64,000 nt of DNA from Hanamia caeni (GTDB taxonomy: Bacteria > Bacteroidota > Bacteroidia > Chitinophagales > Chitinophagaceae): the NCBI RefSeq assembly GCF_003721595.1, contig NZ_RJJR01000006.1, positions 1-64,000 of the forward strand, given 5' to 3'. Made by a program: the position numbers and the translations under genes. Positions 36,568 to 46,480 of this stretch are shown here, one piece after another. The notes below the pieces were generated by a model. The model saw only the letters and a list, made by a program, of their open reading frames with translations, was not told the DNA's origin and made no database searches. Position 1 is the first letter of the stretch, and every line of letters starts with the position of its first letter.

Positions 36568-36849
36568 ATGATAAAGTTAGAGCCGGATAAGAAAAAACAT
36601 TTTTGGGTAGGGATGCTGATGGGCGCAATCTTTCACATTCTTGTCATTTTTTTTATTCCGCAAAATTTCTGGCTAGGTATATTAATCACATTTATTTTGA
36701 TTGTCGCTTTGTGTTACGGCTTTGAGCTTTTTTCGCTCATCACTAAATTAGGCCATTATGAAGTGATGGATGCGGTAGTCGGAATCATCGGGGGAACCAT
36801 TGGAATGGGCGTTATTGTATTGATACAATACGTTCGTATTACGGCTTAA
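36568..36849 (+). CDS. small membrane protein of unknown function
   Basis: A 93-residue protein with three predicted membrane helices (about 14-34, 35-55, 66-88). The start MIKLEPDKKKHFWVGMLMGAIFH and the motif YGFELFSLITKLGHYEVMDAVVGIIGG resemble small putative membrane proteins with a KKHF motif found across Bacteroidota and Proteobacteria. No function is known. It overlaps nothing and starts 64 bases from the xth start on the other strand. Confidence 0.65.
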   Translation: MIKLEPDKKKHFWVGMLMGAIFHILVIFFIPQNFWLGILITFILIVALCYGFELFSLITKLGHYEVMDAVVGIIGGTIGMGVIVLIQYVRITA

Positions 36850-36938
36850 AGCAAAGGCTTTGAGCCTCGACTTCTTTGGCAGTAAAGCAATATATAATGA
36901 TGATTTTTATTCTGCTGATTGCAGATAGAAGTAATAAA

Positions 36939-37283
36939 CTACAATTTATTTCCTTCTTTAGGAAACACCACTGAAGGTTGAAATTTTTTGGCTTCTTCAA
37001 AATCCATTTGGGCATAAGAAATGATAATAACTACGTCGCCTTCACTTCCTTTCCTGGCGGCAGGCCCATTCAGGCAAACCACGCCACTGCCTCTTTTTCC
37101 TTTAATAAGGTAGGTTTCGAGCCGCTCGCCGTTGTTGGCATTCACAACAGTTATCTTTTCGTTTTCAATCATATTGGCCGCATCCATCAGGTCTTCGTCA
37201 AGGGTTAAGCTGCCTATATAATTCAAATTTGCTTCGGTAATAACTGCCCTGTGAACTTTTGATTTGAGAATCTCTATTTGCAT
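36939..37283 (-). CDS. panD: aspartate 1-decarboxylase proenzyme
   Basis: Converts aspartate to beta-alanine for pantothenate and coenzyme A. The 114-residue proenzyme has the self-cleavage site G24-S25 in [10 protein letters not shown], which makes the pyruvoyl group. [14 protein letters not shown] and the [20 protein letters not shown] segments match the family. No panB or panC gene is nearby. A promoter-like element lies 5 bases upstream, so the message may be almost leaderless. Confidence 0.95.
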   Translation of the reverse strand: MQIEILKSKVHRAVITEANLNYIGSLTLDEDLMDAANMIENEKITVVNANNGERLETYLIKGKRGSGVVCLNGPAARKGSEGDVVIIISYAQMDFEEAKKFQPSVVFPKEGNKL

Positions 37284-37287
37284 CCTG

Positions 37288-37295
37288 CAAAATTA
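37288..37295 (-). promoter_or_regulatory. possible promoter -7 element for panD
   Basis: TAATTTTG on the minus strand matches TAnnTTTG. It sits only 4 bases from the start codon, so it would give a leaderless transcript. Confidence 0.4.
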
Positions 37296-37348
37296 GGAAA
37301 TAAGGCTAAAAATGCTTTTCATTGATGATTTTCTTAACAAAATGCATC

Positions 37349-40063
37349 TTATTTTTTGTCAATCTGAATCAGCCGTGCGCAATCCAGCATTGCCTGGTTT
37401 ACTTCACCATTCATATTTTCATTCCATGATTCTAAAAGAATGGAAAATTGATGCACACCTTTGGAAAGATGGATTTTTAATGAATTGCTCCAGCCCCAGT
37501 TGCTCCATTCGTCTTTGCCTCGTTGGGGAAAAACAAGCGTGCCCGCCTTTTTGGAATCAATAGCAATTGACCGGAAGGCACATTTATTTTCGGTATTTAC
37601 CGGTCCGTTTCCGTTTGCATATTTTACATCAAAAATATAATCGCCGTCTTCATTAATGTTGATGGAAAAATTAAGCTGTTGATTTACCGACTTGCTGATT
37701 TCAACAAAACCATCTCCTGAAAAACCTTTATACCGGTTATTTGATTTGGAAGCAAATTTTTCTAACTGGATAATTTGTTCTTTTTGTGGTGGATAAATCT
37801 GCAAAGGTTCAGAGGCAAATGACTCAAATTTATTTTTGTCCACGGCAATGATTTGATAATCTCCATACGACCCTGAATCTATAGCCAGGGCGCTGTCTGC
37901 CTCATTTTTCAATAATTCTCCGTTTTTTAAAATTTTGATTGAAGCAATGTTTTTTGAAGTATCTGCCCATGAAATCCGGCCGTTTTGCCAGGTGACAGCA
38001 GGCATTTGGGGACTGAAAAGATTTTCAACACTATTGATTTCTCCAATGGGCAAAATGGTATTGGCTAATTTAATGGTAACGTGGTGAGGGCCTACCAGAT
38101 TTGCCGGAACTGCATAATCAGACGATTCTTTGCCATCAATCATAAATGAAGCAATCCTGTTTCCATGCCCTGTCATTTCAATATTCAGAATCGCCTTTCT
38201 GTATTTGAAATTTGTAAGGGTTCTTTTTCCCTCAAAAGCTTTAGGGACAAATGGAGAAAATGAAAGTTTATTCGCGTTAAACCGCATACCAAATAAAAGC
38301 CTGTAAACAAGGCTGATATTTCCCGACAGGCTCCAAAGCATATTGCTCGAGTTAATTTGGGTGCCGGCATAATCGCCATCAGACGCTAAAAAATTTTCTT
38401 TGTTGGTAAGAAATAAAGCTGCCGGACGATATACCGCACACATCGCCCGCACCACCGATTGTTCATTTCCTGCTTTTGCTGAAGCGAGTGCCCAGTAAGA
38501 CTCTACAAATGGCCATACCGCATCATTGTGGTAAGGAGGAATGCCGGGAATTTGAGGATAGATGCAGGTAATTCCAAAAGGCGTTACAGGCGTGTTTGAA
38601 ATAATACTTTTTTGTTTCCCTTCATCTGCCAAATCAAAATAAACAGATAAAGCTTCGCCCAGCGCTTCTGATTTTGGCGAAAGAATCTTAAAGTTTCTTC
38701 CGTACAAATACTGGCCAAAATATCCTTTGTCTTTTTGCCACAAATATTGATTCACTCCTTTTTTGATTTTGTCAGCTACGTCACGGTATTTTTTTTCATC
38801 TTCCGTATTCCCGAGTAACGCAGCCATTTCGGACAACACTATGTTGGCTTTAAAATGAACTGCATTTGTTCCGAGGCATTCTGATTCATAAATATCTGCA
38901 GGCTGCATCCAGGCGGGGTAAGTTTGCTCGCGCCAATCAAGAAAGGAAGATTCACCTTTTGCCATCCCTGTGATGGGGTCATAAATATTTTGCAAATCGT
39001 CATTGATAGAATTTTTGATTACCTGGTAGGCATAGCTGAGCCATTCATTGTCGCCCGTAACTTTATAAACTTCCCACGCCGCCACTGCCCAGATTTCCCT
39101 GTCGGTAGAAATGGGATAAGCGCCGCCGGTTCCCGTGTCCTGGATAATTTTGCCATTTTTTACTTTCTTCTTGAGGCTAATCATGGCCACGTCGGGCTGC
39201 AAAATCGCCATCGATAAAATAATGCTGTAGCTGATGTCGCGTGTCCAAACGCCCGCCCATTCCTTGCCCGTGCGAAAAGTACTGTCAGGCTCAATGGCAT
39301 TTAGCATTTCTTCCAATGAAAGATTGTATATCGCGTCAGGCAATACGTCCGGAGACTCATATTGGGGAAAAGACCTGATGTCCCGTGATAATCTCCACGT
39401 TCCTGCAGTTTTGTTTTCATCGGGATGTTGGTTTAAGGTGAGGCGAATCTCATAAATCCCATCGTGATTGCTGTCAGACATTTGCAGCTCTTTGTGGGAA
39501 TACAAATTGTTCCAGTCCCATGTAAGAGGCGAAACATTTCCGGCAACAAAAACGCCCCGGAAATCATTTTTAAAAATTTTCGTGCCGTCAAACGTTTGAT
39601 AGTAGCCTTTGGTTTTGAAAGATTTCCGCACATCGGTCATGTCTACACGTAAAATGAGTTGTACGCCTTTCTTCAATTCAGCGTTGCCTGCCTGTTTTGT
39701 GGTATCGATGTACTGGCTGCCAAATTTGATGACTGGTGATTCGTAAACTTCTTTATCGCCGGCGCAGAGAATGCTATTGTCTTTGCCAGCCGGTGCAGAG
39801 TTGTCGCCGCCATTGATGCTGAATTTAAATTTGACAACAGGGCTTATTTTATCAGCCGGGCTTGCATAGTTAGAAATAATATGATGCCTTGAAAGAGCTT
39901 TGGCTACAAAAGCGCCCTGCACCACGCTATCGTTATAGACAGTGAATTCCCGCGACTGGTAAAGAATTTTTGTATTAACTACATCGTCTATCTCTTTGTT
40001 CATCTGATGACAACTGCTAAGAATAATTCCTGAAAACAATAAATAGTAAATGTGTTTCTTCAT
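37349..40063 (-). CDS. large six-hairpin glycosidase-like lipoprotein
   Basis: A 904-residue lipoprotein (lipobox near LSSC, C18). Residues about 100-230 look like a beta-sandwich start module. About 250-620 form an (alpha/alpha)6 toroid like glycogen-debranching and trehalase-type hydrolases, with EWAGVWTRDISYSIILSMA, DTGTGGAYPISTDREIWAVAAWEVY, LDWREQTYPAWMQP and YHNDAVWPFVESYWALASAK. A beta-rich tail follows (about 640-900), ending in a possible carbohydrate-binding module (FSGDGFVEISKSVNQQLNFSI onward). Substrate and exact CAZy family cannot be fixed by eye. No transporter or SusCD pair is beside it. Confidence 0.7.
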   Translation of the reverse strand: MKKHIYYLLFSGIILSSCHQMNKEIDDVVNTKILYQSREFTVYNDSVVQGAFVAKALSRHHIISNYASPADKISPVVKFKFSINGGDNSAPAGKDNSILCAGDKEVYESPVIKFGSQYIDTTKQAGNAELKKGVQLILRVDMTDVRKSFKTKGYYQTFDGTKIFKNDFRGVFVAGNVSPLTWDWNNLYSHKELQMSDSNHDGIYEIRLTLNQHPDENKTAGTWRLSRDIRSFPQYESPDVLPDAIYNLSLEEMLNAIEPDSTFRTGKEWAGVWTRDISYSIILSMAILQPDVAMISLKKKVKNGKIIQDTGTGGAYPISTDREIWAVAAWEVYKVTGDNEWLSYAYQVIKNSINDDLQNIYDPITGMAKGESSFLDWREQTYPAWMQPADIYESECLGTNAVHFKANIVLSEMAALLGNTEDEKKYRDVADKIKKGVNQYLWQKDKGYFGQYLYGRNFKILSPKSEALGEALSVYFDLADEGKQKSIISNTPVTPFGITCIYPQIPGIPPYHNDAVWPFVESYWALASAKAGNEQSVVRAMCAVYRPAALFLTNKENFLASDGDYAGTQINSSNMLWSLSGNISLVYRLLFGMRFNANKLSFSPFVPKAFEGKRTLTNFKYRKAILNIEMTGHGNRIASFMIDGKESSDYAVPANLVGPHHVTIKLANTILPIGEINSVENLFSPQMPAVTWQNGRISWADTSKNIASIKILKNGELLKNEADSALAIDSGSYGDYQIIAVDKNKFESFASEPLQIYPPQKEQIIQLEKFASKSNNRYKGFSGDGFVEISKSVNQQLNFSININEDGDYIFDVKYANGNGPVNTENKCAFRSIAIDSKKAGTLVFPQRGKDEWSNWGWSNSLKIHLSKGVHQFSILLESWNENMNGEVNQAMLDCARLIQIDKK

Positions 40064-40263
40064 TCATAAAGATTATAAGTTATTTTTCTCAAATTATGGA
40101 AGTTTGGTAAGAATGGAAAATTAAAAATCGGTTTATTTGTTGATTTACTACCTATAATAGTTTCAATTCCATGATTTTTTTAAGATATCACATTTTTCCT
40201 GCCGGAAAATTTTTTTAGTCCGATTTTCAGTAATTCCTTTTCTTCAATTAAGGTTTCAGGTGT

Positions 40264-40271
40264 TATTTTTG
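40264..40271 (+). promoter_or_regulatory. promoter -7 element for the deoxynucleoside kinase gene
   Basis: TATTTTTG matches TAnnTTTG exactly and lies 28 bases before the ATG. Confidence 0.55.
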
Positions 40272-40299
40272 AAAAATGTTCTGCATTTTAATTTAAAGA

Positions 40300-40932
40300 A
40301 TGAAATATAATTTCATCACCATCGAAGGAAACATTGGCGCCGGAAAAACAACGCTGGCGCATCTGCTAAGCAAACATTTTAATGCGCGCTTAATTCTTGA
40401 AGAGTTTGCTGAAAATCCCTTTCTTCCTAAGTTTTATGAAAACCGGCAGCAATATGCTTTTCCGCTTGAGCTTTTTTTTATGGCTGAAAGATATAAGCAG
40501 CTAAAAGAATTGTTACAAACCAAAGATTTGTTTCAAAACACTACCATCTCTGATTATCTTTTTACCAAATGCCTCTTGTTTGCCAAGGTAAATTTGCCGG
40601 AACAGGAATTTTCATTATACCAAAAATTATTTGATATCATCAATCCGCAACTCATTCAACCCGATTTACTCATCTATCTTCATGCGCCAATTTCTAAATT
40701 GAAAGAAAATATAAAAAAACGAAATCGCCTTTATGAACAATCAATTAGCGCTGATTATCTTTTTTCATTGCAGGAAACCTACACTGAATATATTCGTCAA
40801 CACAAAATAAAAACATTGTTTATCGATGTATCTGATGCGGATTTCCTGGGAAATGAAAAACACTTCCAGGCCCTCGTAGAGGCGCTCGGCAAAGATTATG
40901 ATATCGGTCAAAATATATTAACGCTGCCTTAA
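40300..40932 (+). CDS. deoxynucleoside kinase
   Basis: Phosphorylates deoxynucleosides in nucleotide salvage. A 210-residue protein with the P-loop EGNIGAGKTTLA (9-20), an LILEEFAENPFLPKFY segment with the base-catalyst Glu, and RYKQLKELL. The lid-type basic region is KKRNRLYEQ. It belongs to the dGK/dCK/dAK group; which base it prefers cannot be told. The MFS gene follows after 12 bases, so the two are probably co-transcribed. Confidence 0.88.
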   Translation: MKYNFITIEGNIGAGKTTLAHLLSKHFNARLILEEFAENPFLPKFYENRQQYAFPLELFFMAERYKQLKELLQTKDLFQNTTISDYLFTKCLLFAKVNLPEQEFSLYQKLFDIINPQLIQPDLLIYLHAPISKLKENIKKRNRLYEQSISADYLFSLQETYTEYIRQHKIKTLFIDVSDADFLGNEKHFQALVEALGKDYDIGQNILTLP

Positions 40933-40944
40933 TTCAAGAATTAG

Positions 40945-42183
40945 ATGCACCTGAAATCAGATCCGTTTGCCTCCGTAAAAGTCGTTGAATACCGGAATTT
41001 AATCATTGGCCGCTTTGGCTTTATTATGGGCCTGAGAATGATGTCAACTTTAATTGGCTGGTGGATTTATCTGTTGACGAATGATCCTTTCGCGATTGGA
41101 TTGGTGGGCTTGTCAGAAGTAATTCCCGCGCTGTCACTGGCTTTGTACGCGGGCCATGTAATTGACCAGAGCGAGAAAAGAAGATTGCTTTTAAAAGGAG
41201 TGATGCTGTATTTTTTAGCGTCTCTTTGCCTCGTTTTTATCTCCACAAAATTTACTTCTTCTCACCTAAGCAAACATGGCGTGGCAGTTTGTATTTACTT
41301 CGTAATATTTTGTACAGGAATTTTCAGGGCATTTACCGGCCCGGTGTTTAGTGCGGTAATCGCCTACATTGTTCCAAGAAATGATTTGCAAAATGCTACT
41401 ACCTGGAGCCAGGGAACCTGGTTGTCAGCGTCAGTTACCGGCCATGCTACGGGTGGTTTTCTAATTGCAGTGGCGGGCATTACCAATACGCTGGTGGTAA
41501 TTTGCGGATTGATTGCCGTTTCATTTATTTTTTTATTTAAGCTAAAGCCCAAACCAGCCGCTACAGTGAAGGGCGCAGTTCGCACATGGGAAAGTGTGAA
41601 GGAAGGTTTGCGCTTCGTTTATAAAACAAAAGAACTTTTTTCATCCTTATCTCTTGATCTTTTCGCTGTACTATTTGGCGGGGCTGTAGCGTTGATTCCG
41701 ATTTATGCGAGGGATATTTTAAAAGTAGGTTCAGAGGGATTTGGAATTTTAAATGGTGCTGCAGATTTGGGTTCAATTTTAATTGTAATTATTCTCACAT
41801 TGTTTCCCGCCAAAAAAAATCAGGGTAAAAAATTCATTCTGGCAGTGGGAGGTTTTGGATTGTGCATTATTGTATTTGGTATCTCCAAAATATTCCTGGT
41901 TTCTTTTTTCGCCTTAATGATTTCGGGAATGCTTGATGGAATCAGCGTGGTAGTGAGAGGAACAATTATGCAGCTTAAAACCCCGGATTTTATGCGTGGC
42001 CGTGTGATGAGTGTCAATTCGATGTTTGTGAATTCCAGCAATGAGCTGGGCCAGTTTGAAAGCGGCATCACGGCTAAACTAATGGGGACCGTGCCTGCAG
42101 TAGTTTTTGGCGGAAGTATGACATTGCTTGTCGTGATATATACATGGTTTAAATCTCCCACGCTGCGAAAAATGCAGTATTAA
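40945..42183 (+). CDS. MFS transporter, EntS-like exporter type
   Basis: A 412-residue inner-membrane carrier with about 12 helices, resembling the EntS/tetracycline-efflux branch of MFS. It has the start YRNLIIGRFGFIMGLRMMSTLIGWWIYLLTNDPFAIGLVGLSEVIPAL and the late motif GRVMSVNSMFVNSSNELGQFESG typical of that branch. It is probably an efflux pump, with unknown substrate. It lies 12 bases after the deoxynucleoside kinase gene. Confidence 0.8.
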   Translation: MHLKSDPFASVKVVEYRNLIIGRFGFIMGLRMMSTLIGWWIYLLTNDPFAIGLVGLSEVIPALSLALYAGHVIDQSEKRRLLLKGVMLYFLASLCLVFISTKFTSSHLSKHGVAVCIYFVIFCTGIFRAFTGPVFSAVIAYIVPRNDLQNATTWSQGTWLSASVTGHATGGFLIAVAGITNTLVVICGLIAVSFIFLFKLKPKPAATVKGAVRTWESVKEGLRFVYKTKELFSSLSLDLFAVLFGGAVALIPIYARDILKVGSEGFGILNGAADLGSILIVIILTLFPAKKNQGKKFILAVGGFGLCIIVFGISKIFLVSFFALMISGMLDGISVVVRGTIMQLKTPDFMRGRVMSVNSMFVNSSNELGQFESGITAKLMGTVPAVVFGGSMTLLVVIYTWFKSPTLRKMQY

Positions 42184-42378
42184 CAAAACGACTTGACAAT
42201 CATTTCCGTAATTAGCCAAAGAAGTAAAGTGAAGGCATGCATGCAATATTTTAGACCTGTTTCCGTTGTAAGAATGGTTTTTGATAAATAGCTTGCCAGA
42301 TGATGGCAACTTGCCCGAAACCATATAATACCGGGTAATTTACTTTGCCCTAATAGCCCTATATAAACTGAAAAACCA

Positions 42379-42849
42379 TTGAAAAGTCATTTCCTGATTT
42401 TGGCGTTGCTACTTGCTTTCGGGCGATCAGCCAAAGCGCAGGAAGTTATCAGGCAGGCTTCTTGCTTTAATGCTACACTTCAATCGCAATCAGATAGTAT
42501 AAAAAAAGAAATGGCTGCACAGGGCTTTATCCTGGTGCGCGAGGCCAGCATGTCAATGGAAAGCGGATATGAAATGCCGGTAATAGTTCCGCTAACCCAG
42601 GGAACGTGGTATCATTTTGCATTTATCGGGGATTTGTCTTCAAAATTGTATGAACTGAGGATGTACGATTACAATGAAAAGCAGGTAATTTATCAAAAGC
42701 ACTACGGCGACGGCATGGAAAGCAACATCATCAGTTTTTCTTACATTCCGCAGTTTACAGAATACCACATGATAAAACCTGTGCAGGTAAATAAAAAGAA
42801 AAAAGAAGATATCTGTGGCTACATAATGATGTTTAAAAAGGTAAAATAA
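42379..42849 (+). CDS. exported protein of unknown function
   Basis: A 156-residue protein that begins at a TTG codon, with a clear signal peptide (to about residue 20, SAKAQ). The mature part has a single domain with YEMPVIVPLTQGTWYHFAFIGD and MRMYDYNEK-like strands (actual ELRMYDYNEKQVIYQ). It may be a small beta-sandwich found in Bacteroidota; no function is recognised. Two cysteines remain in the mature part, one near each end. Confidence 0.6.
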   Translation: MKSHFLILALLLAFGRSAKAQEVIRQASCFNATLQSQSDSIKKEMAAQGFILVREASMSMESGYEMPVIVPLTQGTWYHFAFIGDLSSKLYELRMYDYNEKQVIYQKHYGDGMESNIISFSYIPQFTEYHMIKPVQVNKKKKEDICGYIMMFKKVK

Positions 42850-42980
42850 TTTTTCGCTTCTTCGATCTTTAGTCAAATCCTTCGCCTTTATTAGAATAAA
42901 AAAACTGTTATTTATTTATTTACTGGCTTAAGTTCCATAAAATATTTTTTTAAAAGAATATCTTTATCAAAACGGCCATT

Positions 42981-43709
42981 ATGCGAATCATCTCTTCAGC
43001 CATTATAGGTATAGCATTTATTATCGGGCTTTTTATTGTGGGCAATGCGTATAAATCCCGCTCAAAAGCGCAGGAAACTATTAGCGTTACAGGCTCTGCA
43101 GAAAAAGATTTTGTAAGCGATTTGATAGTTTGGAAAGGCACCTATTCAAGGAAATCCATGGATTTGAAAAGCGCCTATGCGCAGCTAAAGGAAGATGAAA
43201 ATACGGTCAGGGCTTATCTTGGTAGCAAAGGAATTGAAAGCAGCGAAATGGTTTTTTCCTCAGTTAATATCATGAAAGAATTTGATTATCCGTTGGATGA
43301 AAACGGCCGCTCACTCGGACAAAGATTTTCAGGATACAATCTTACACAAACAGTCAGGATTGAGTCGAAAAACGTGGACAAGATTAACCAGATTTCAAGA
43401 GAAGCCACAGAACTGATTCAAAAAGGAATTGAGTTTAATTCGCAGGCCCCCTTATTTTATTATACCAGACTAACAGAAATAAAAATGGATTTGTTGGCTA
43501 AGGCCAGCGCCGATGGCAAGCAGCGTGCAGGTATAGTTGCGAAAAACGCAGGCAGTTCATTAGGCAAATTAAAGAAAGCCACTCTTGGAGTATTCCAGAT
43601 TACAGGGAAAAACTCTGATGAAGATTACACTTATGGCGGCGCTTTCAATACATCAAGCCTTAATAAAACCGGCTCTATCACCATCAGGATGGAATTTGCA
43701 GTGGATTAA
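42981..43709 (+). CDS. SIMPL (DUF541) domain protein
   Basis: A 242-residue exported or membrane-anchored protein: one N-terminal helix (2-22) and a SIMPL/DUF541 domain (about 33-240). Family marks: ISVTGSAEKDFVSDLIVWKGTYSR, the paired strand-helix repeat with YNLTQTVRIES, and DGKQRAGIVAKNAGSSLGKLKKATLGVFQI. The role of periplasmic SIMPL proteins is unclear (stress-linked in E. coli YggE). It is not in an obvious operon; the GNAT gene starts 164 bases later. Confidence 0.88.
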   Translation: MRIISSAIIGIAFIIGLFIVGNAYKSRSKAQETISVTGSAEKDFVSDLIVWKGTYSRKSMDLKSAYAQLKEDENTVRAYLGSKGIESSEMVFSSVNIMKEFDYPLDENGRSLGQRFSGYNLTQTVRIESKNVDKINQISREATELIQKGIEFNSQAPLFYYTRLTEIKMDLLAKASADGKQRAGIVAKNAGSSLGKLKKATLGVFQITGKNSDEDYTYGGAFNTSSLNKTGSITIRMEFAVD

Positions 43710-43872
43710 TATTACCAACCCGGCTAATTTTACTTTCCATCATTCGATTGCTATACAGATTAATAGCATAGTGCTGTTTGAAAAAAACGCTCAGATTATT
43801 ATGACAACTCACTACCATCCATACATGGAACAGAATTGGGTATCTTTAAATATACATCCGAAATTTAATCGT

Positions 43873-44199
43873 ATGAAAGACGAAAATATTTACACAACTG
43901 AGCCCGTGCAACTCGAATGGGACGACAAAAACAGGGGCCGCTTTTTTATCACTATGAATGAACAGGAAGTGGCTGAAATGATTATTGGCCGTGACGGCAA
44001 CGACGTAATAGTGTATCATACAGAAGTGTTACCAGAAGCAGAAGGGAAAGGGCTGGCAAAGAAATTATTGGAATCAATGGTAGCTTATGTAAGAGAAAAT
44101 AATTTGCAGGTTGTTGTGCTTTGTCCGTATGTGTTTGCACAATTCAGAAGACATCCTGAAACGTACGCAGACATTTGGAAAAATAAACCGGGGCAATAA
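43873..44199 (+). CDS. small GNAT-type N-acetyltransferase (COG2388-like)
   Basis: A 108-residue compact GCN5-related acetyltransferase. The acetyl-CoA loop motif is EGKGLAKKLLESMVAYVRENNLQV, followed by PYVFAQFRRHPETYADI, which is typical of the small COG2388/YidJ-like group. The substrate is not known. ATG 43873 is chosen because a much longer frame from 43585 would overlap the SIMPL gene and give an unrelated N-terminus. Confidence 0.85.
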   Translation: MKDENIYTTEPVQLEWDDKNRGRFFITMNEQEVAEMIIGRDGNDVIVYHTEVLPEAEGKGLAKKLLESMVAYVRENNLQVVVLCPYVFAQFRRHPETYADIWKNKPGQ

Positions 44200-44244
44200 G
44201 AAAGTGGACATACAAATTTTATAGTTGAATAAAATAAATTTTTT

Positions 44245-45147
44245 ATGGATACAAAATGGCCGGTGCTTTCTTACAAAAAAGGCAAAGCTAGTTATGATAC
44301 TTTGCACATGTTTACCCAAATTGTTGGCAAAATAAAACTCGCAACGCTTCCGTGGGTCAATCATTCATGGCACATTACCTTGCACATTACTCCTGTGGGA
44401 CTCACTACTCACACAATGCCTTTTAAAAATAAAAATTTTCAGATTGATTTTAATTTTATAGACCACGAGTTGAAAATTACGACCGATAAAAATGAATCTG
44501 CAAATTTCGCGATGCACGGAATTTCAGTTGCTGACTTTTATAAAAAGATTTTTGAATTACTAAATGATCTTGAAATCCACGTTAAGATAAAACCGGTTCC
44601 TGTTGAATTGGCCAACCCGATTCCGTTTGAAGAAGATACGATTCATGCCACTTATGATTTTGGTCACGTTACTGCTTTTCATGCTGCCTTGTTGAAAATC
44701 CAGGACGTGTTTATGGAATTCCGAAGCGGCTTCAAAGGAAAATCAAGTCCTATTCATTTTTTCTGGGGAGGTTTTGATCTGGCGCTTTCATTTTTTTCCG
44801 GACGTCGCGCACCGAAACATGCGGGCGGCGTTCCAGGCATGCCTGATTGGGTGGCAGAAGAAGCTTATTGCCGGGAAGTCAGCAGCGCCGGCTTTTGGAC
44901 AGGGAATGAAACCTTTCCTGAGCCCGCATTTTACGCTTATTTATATCCTGAGCCGGAAGGTTATAAAACAGCAAAAGTGCTTCCCGAAGGCGCTTATTAC
45001 CATACCACTTTAGGCGAATTTATCTTGCCCTATTCAATAGTGCAGCAATCAGAAAATCCTGGAGAAAAGTTATTGGATTTTCTGCACAGTACCTACAATA
45101 TTGGAGCAGATTTGGCACATTGGGACAGGGACATACTCGAAAATTAA
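44245..45147 (+). CDS. DUF5996 protein
   Basis: A 300-residue soluble protein of the DUF5996 family, with WPVLSYKKGKASYDTLHMFTQIVGKIKL at the start, FFWGGFDLALSFFSGR in the middle and a C-terminal region rich in FYAYLYPEPEGY. The family is spread across soil and water bacteria with unknown function. It has its own upstream gap of 45 bases after the GNAT gene and may be co-transcribed with it. Confidence 0.8.
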   Translation: MDTKWPVLSYKKGKASYDTLHMFTQIVGKIKLATLPWVNHSWHITLHITPVGLTTHTMPFKNKNFQIDFNFIDHELKITTDKNESANFAMHGISVADFYKKIFELLNDLEIHVKIKPVPVELANPIPFEEDTIHATYDFGHVTAFHAALLKIQDVFMEFRSGFKGKSSPIHFFWGGFDLALSFFSGRRAPKHAGGVPGMPDWVAEEAYCREVSSAGFWTGNETFPEPAFYAYLYPEPEGYKTAKVLPEGAYYHTTLGEFILPYSIVQQSENPGEKLLDFLHSTYNIGADLAHWDRDILEN

Positions 45148-45224
45148 ATGATTAGGGAAAAGAAATAACCGCTGAGATTTATTCTCCAATCTTCAAAAGC
45201 GGTAATAAGATACTTTTTATTTTA

Positions 45225-46415
45225 TTAGAAAATTTTTTCTAATTCTTTTTTAACCAGCCGCCCGTTTATAAAAATAGTTAAGGCCAGTAAGAAGATTGCT
45301 GTTATCCAAACTTTCCAATCCAATATATAAGAGAGCTTACCGGCCTGTGCAAATGGCAATTGTATAAACAGCCAATGAATTATTTCAGTGAATATGATTG
45401 AAATGATTATAATGAAAAGATAGACCGGTAGCCATGTTTTCGCCACGCTTTTCGCCAGCCATTTTGGTGAGTAGCCCAGTGTGAGCAACAGTTGCAAATT
45501 GTCTTTGCTTTTGGCTATTATCAATTGCAGGTAAAACGAAAAAAGCATCAGCGCCAAAATGATCACGAGAACACCGAAGGCTCCAATCACGCTCACAATA
45601 TTTTGTAAAAAACCTTTGATGCGGCTGAATTTTACTTTGTCTTTATTGAGATGGTATCCCTGTTGGTCGAGATATGAAATTAATTTGGGATCGTTGGCAT
45701 CTTTCGTTTTTATGTAAACCCTTGAGGCATGTACTGCCGTGTCTTTCATAAAATATCCGTTGCTCCAGTTCAAAAATGATTTTGGAACGAGCAAGGAATT
45801 AATGCGATCACTAAGGCCAACAATATGTCCTTTAAAGTTTTGCGTTCCGAAAGGCCCTGAGCATTCTAAAATAATATTTACTGATGATATAGTTTTTGCA
45901 GAAAGTTGTGGCAATCCCTGCGCCGGAGCAAATACATTATACATTTCTAAAAAATCTGAAGAAAAAATTATGGGCACCGTTAACTGCCCGGGCTGCCAGT
46001 TAAAATCCGGAGGAAGAGTATCAATATAATTATTATCAATACTTTCTAAAAAAAGATCAGTACTGAAAGGAATAATATCGCCTGCAGTGGCGCGCACCCT
46101 GAATTTGTTGGAGATTAATGGTGCCACGCCTGCGATACCAGGTGCCTGTTCCAAATGCAGGATATCCGCGTTGGTAAAACTATTATCCTTTCCCATATTG
46201 TCATTGGTAATGGTTTTGGAAATAGAAATAAAATCATAGCCGCCGCTCTTTCTCGGACTATTTTCCTGTAGTAGTTGTTGGATATTTACAAACATCTGCA
46301 CCGAAACCAGTAAAAGGAATACTCCGATTCCCAAACCAAAATAGCCAATCCATTTTGAAAAAATATTTTTCACCGGCATGATGAAAGGCTTGATATTTTT
46401 GTAGGATAAGGGCAT
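45225..46415 (-). CDS. ABC transporter permease, FtsX/MacB type
   Basis: A 396-residue inner-membrane permease with one N-terminal helix (about 20-40), a long periplasmic domain (about 41-270) and three C-terminal helices (about 276-300, 325-350, 365-385), the FtsX/LolC topology. A basic loop with SKDNLQLLLTLGYSPKWLAKSVAK follows the second helix, as in this family. It follows the ATPase gene by 65 bases on the same strand. Cargo is unknown; lipoprotein or envelope work is typical. Confidence 0.8.
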   Translation of the reverse strand: MPLSYKNIKPFIMPVKNIFSKWIGYFGLGIGVFLLLVSVQMFVNIQQLLQENSPRKSGGYDFISISKTITNDNMGKDNSFTNADILHLEQAPGIAGVAPLISNKFRVRATAGDIIPFSTDLFLESIDNNYIDTLPPDFNWQPGQLTVPIIFSSDFLEMYNVFAPAQGLPQLSAKTISSVNIILECSGPFGTQNFKGHIVGLSDRINSLLVPKSFLNWSNGYFMKDTAVHASRVYIKTKDANDPKLISYLDQQGYHLNKDKVKFSRIKGFLQNIVSVIGAFGVLVIILALMLFSFYLQLIIAKSKDNLQLLLTLGYSPKWLAKSVAKTWLPVYLFIIIISIIFTEIIHWLFIQLPFAQAGKLSYILDWKVWITAIFLLALTIFINGRLVKKELEKIF

Positions 46416-46417
46416 TG

Positions 46418-46450
46418 GTGGTTGAGAGTTGAGGGTTTAGTGGTTTAGTG
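46418..46450. repeat. short degenerate repeat between permease and ATPase genes
   Basis: GGTGGTTGAGAGTTGAGGG is followed by GTTTAGTGGTTTAGTG, two copies of a GTTTAGTG unit, similar to the block at 7014-7066. It fills part of the gap between two co-oriented ABC genes. Confidence 0.55.
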
Positions 46451-46480
46451 AAGCCATAAATAAATTGATTTTTTATTTTG

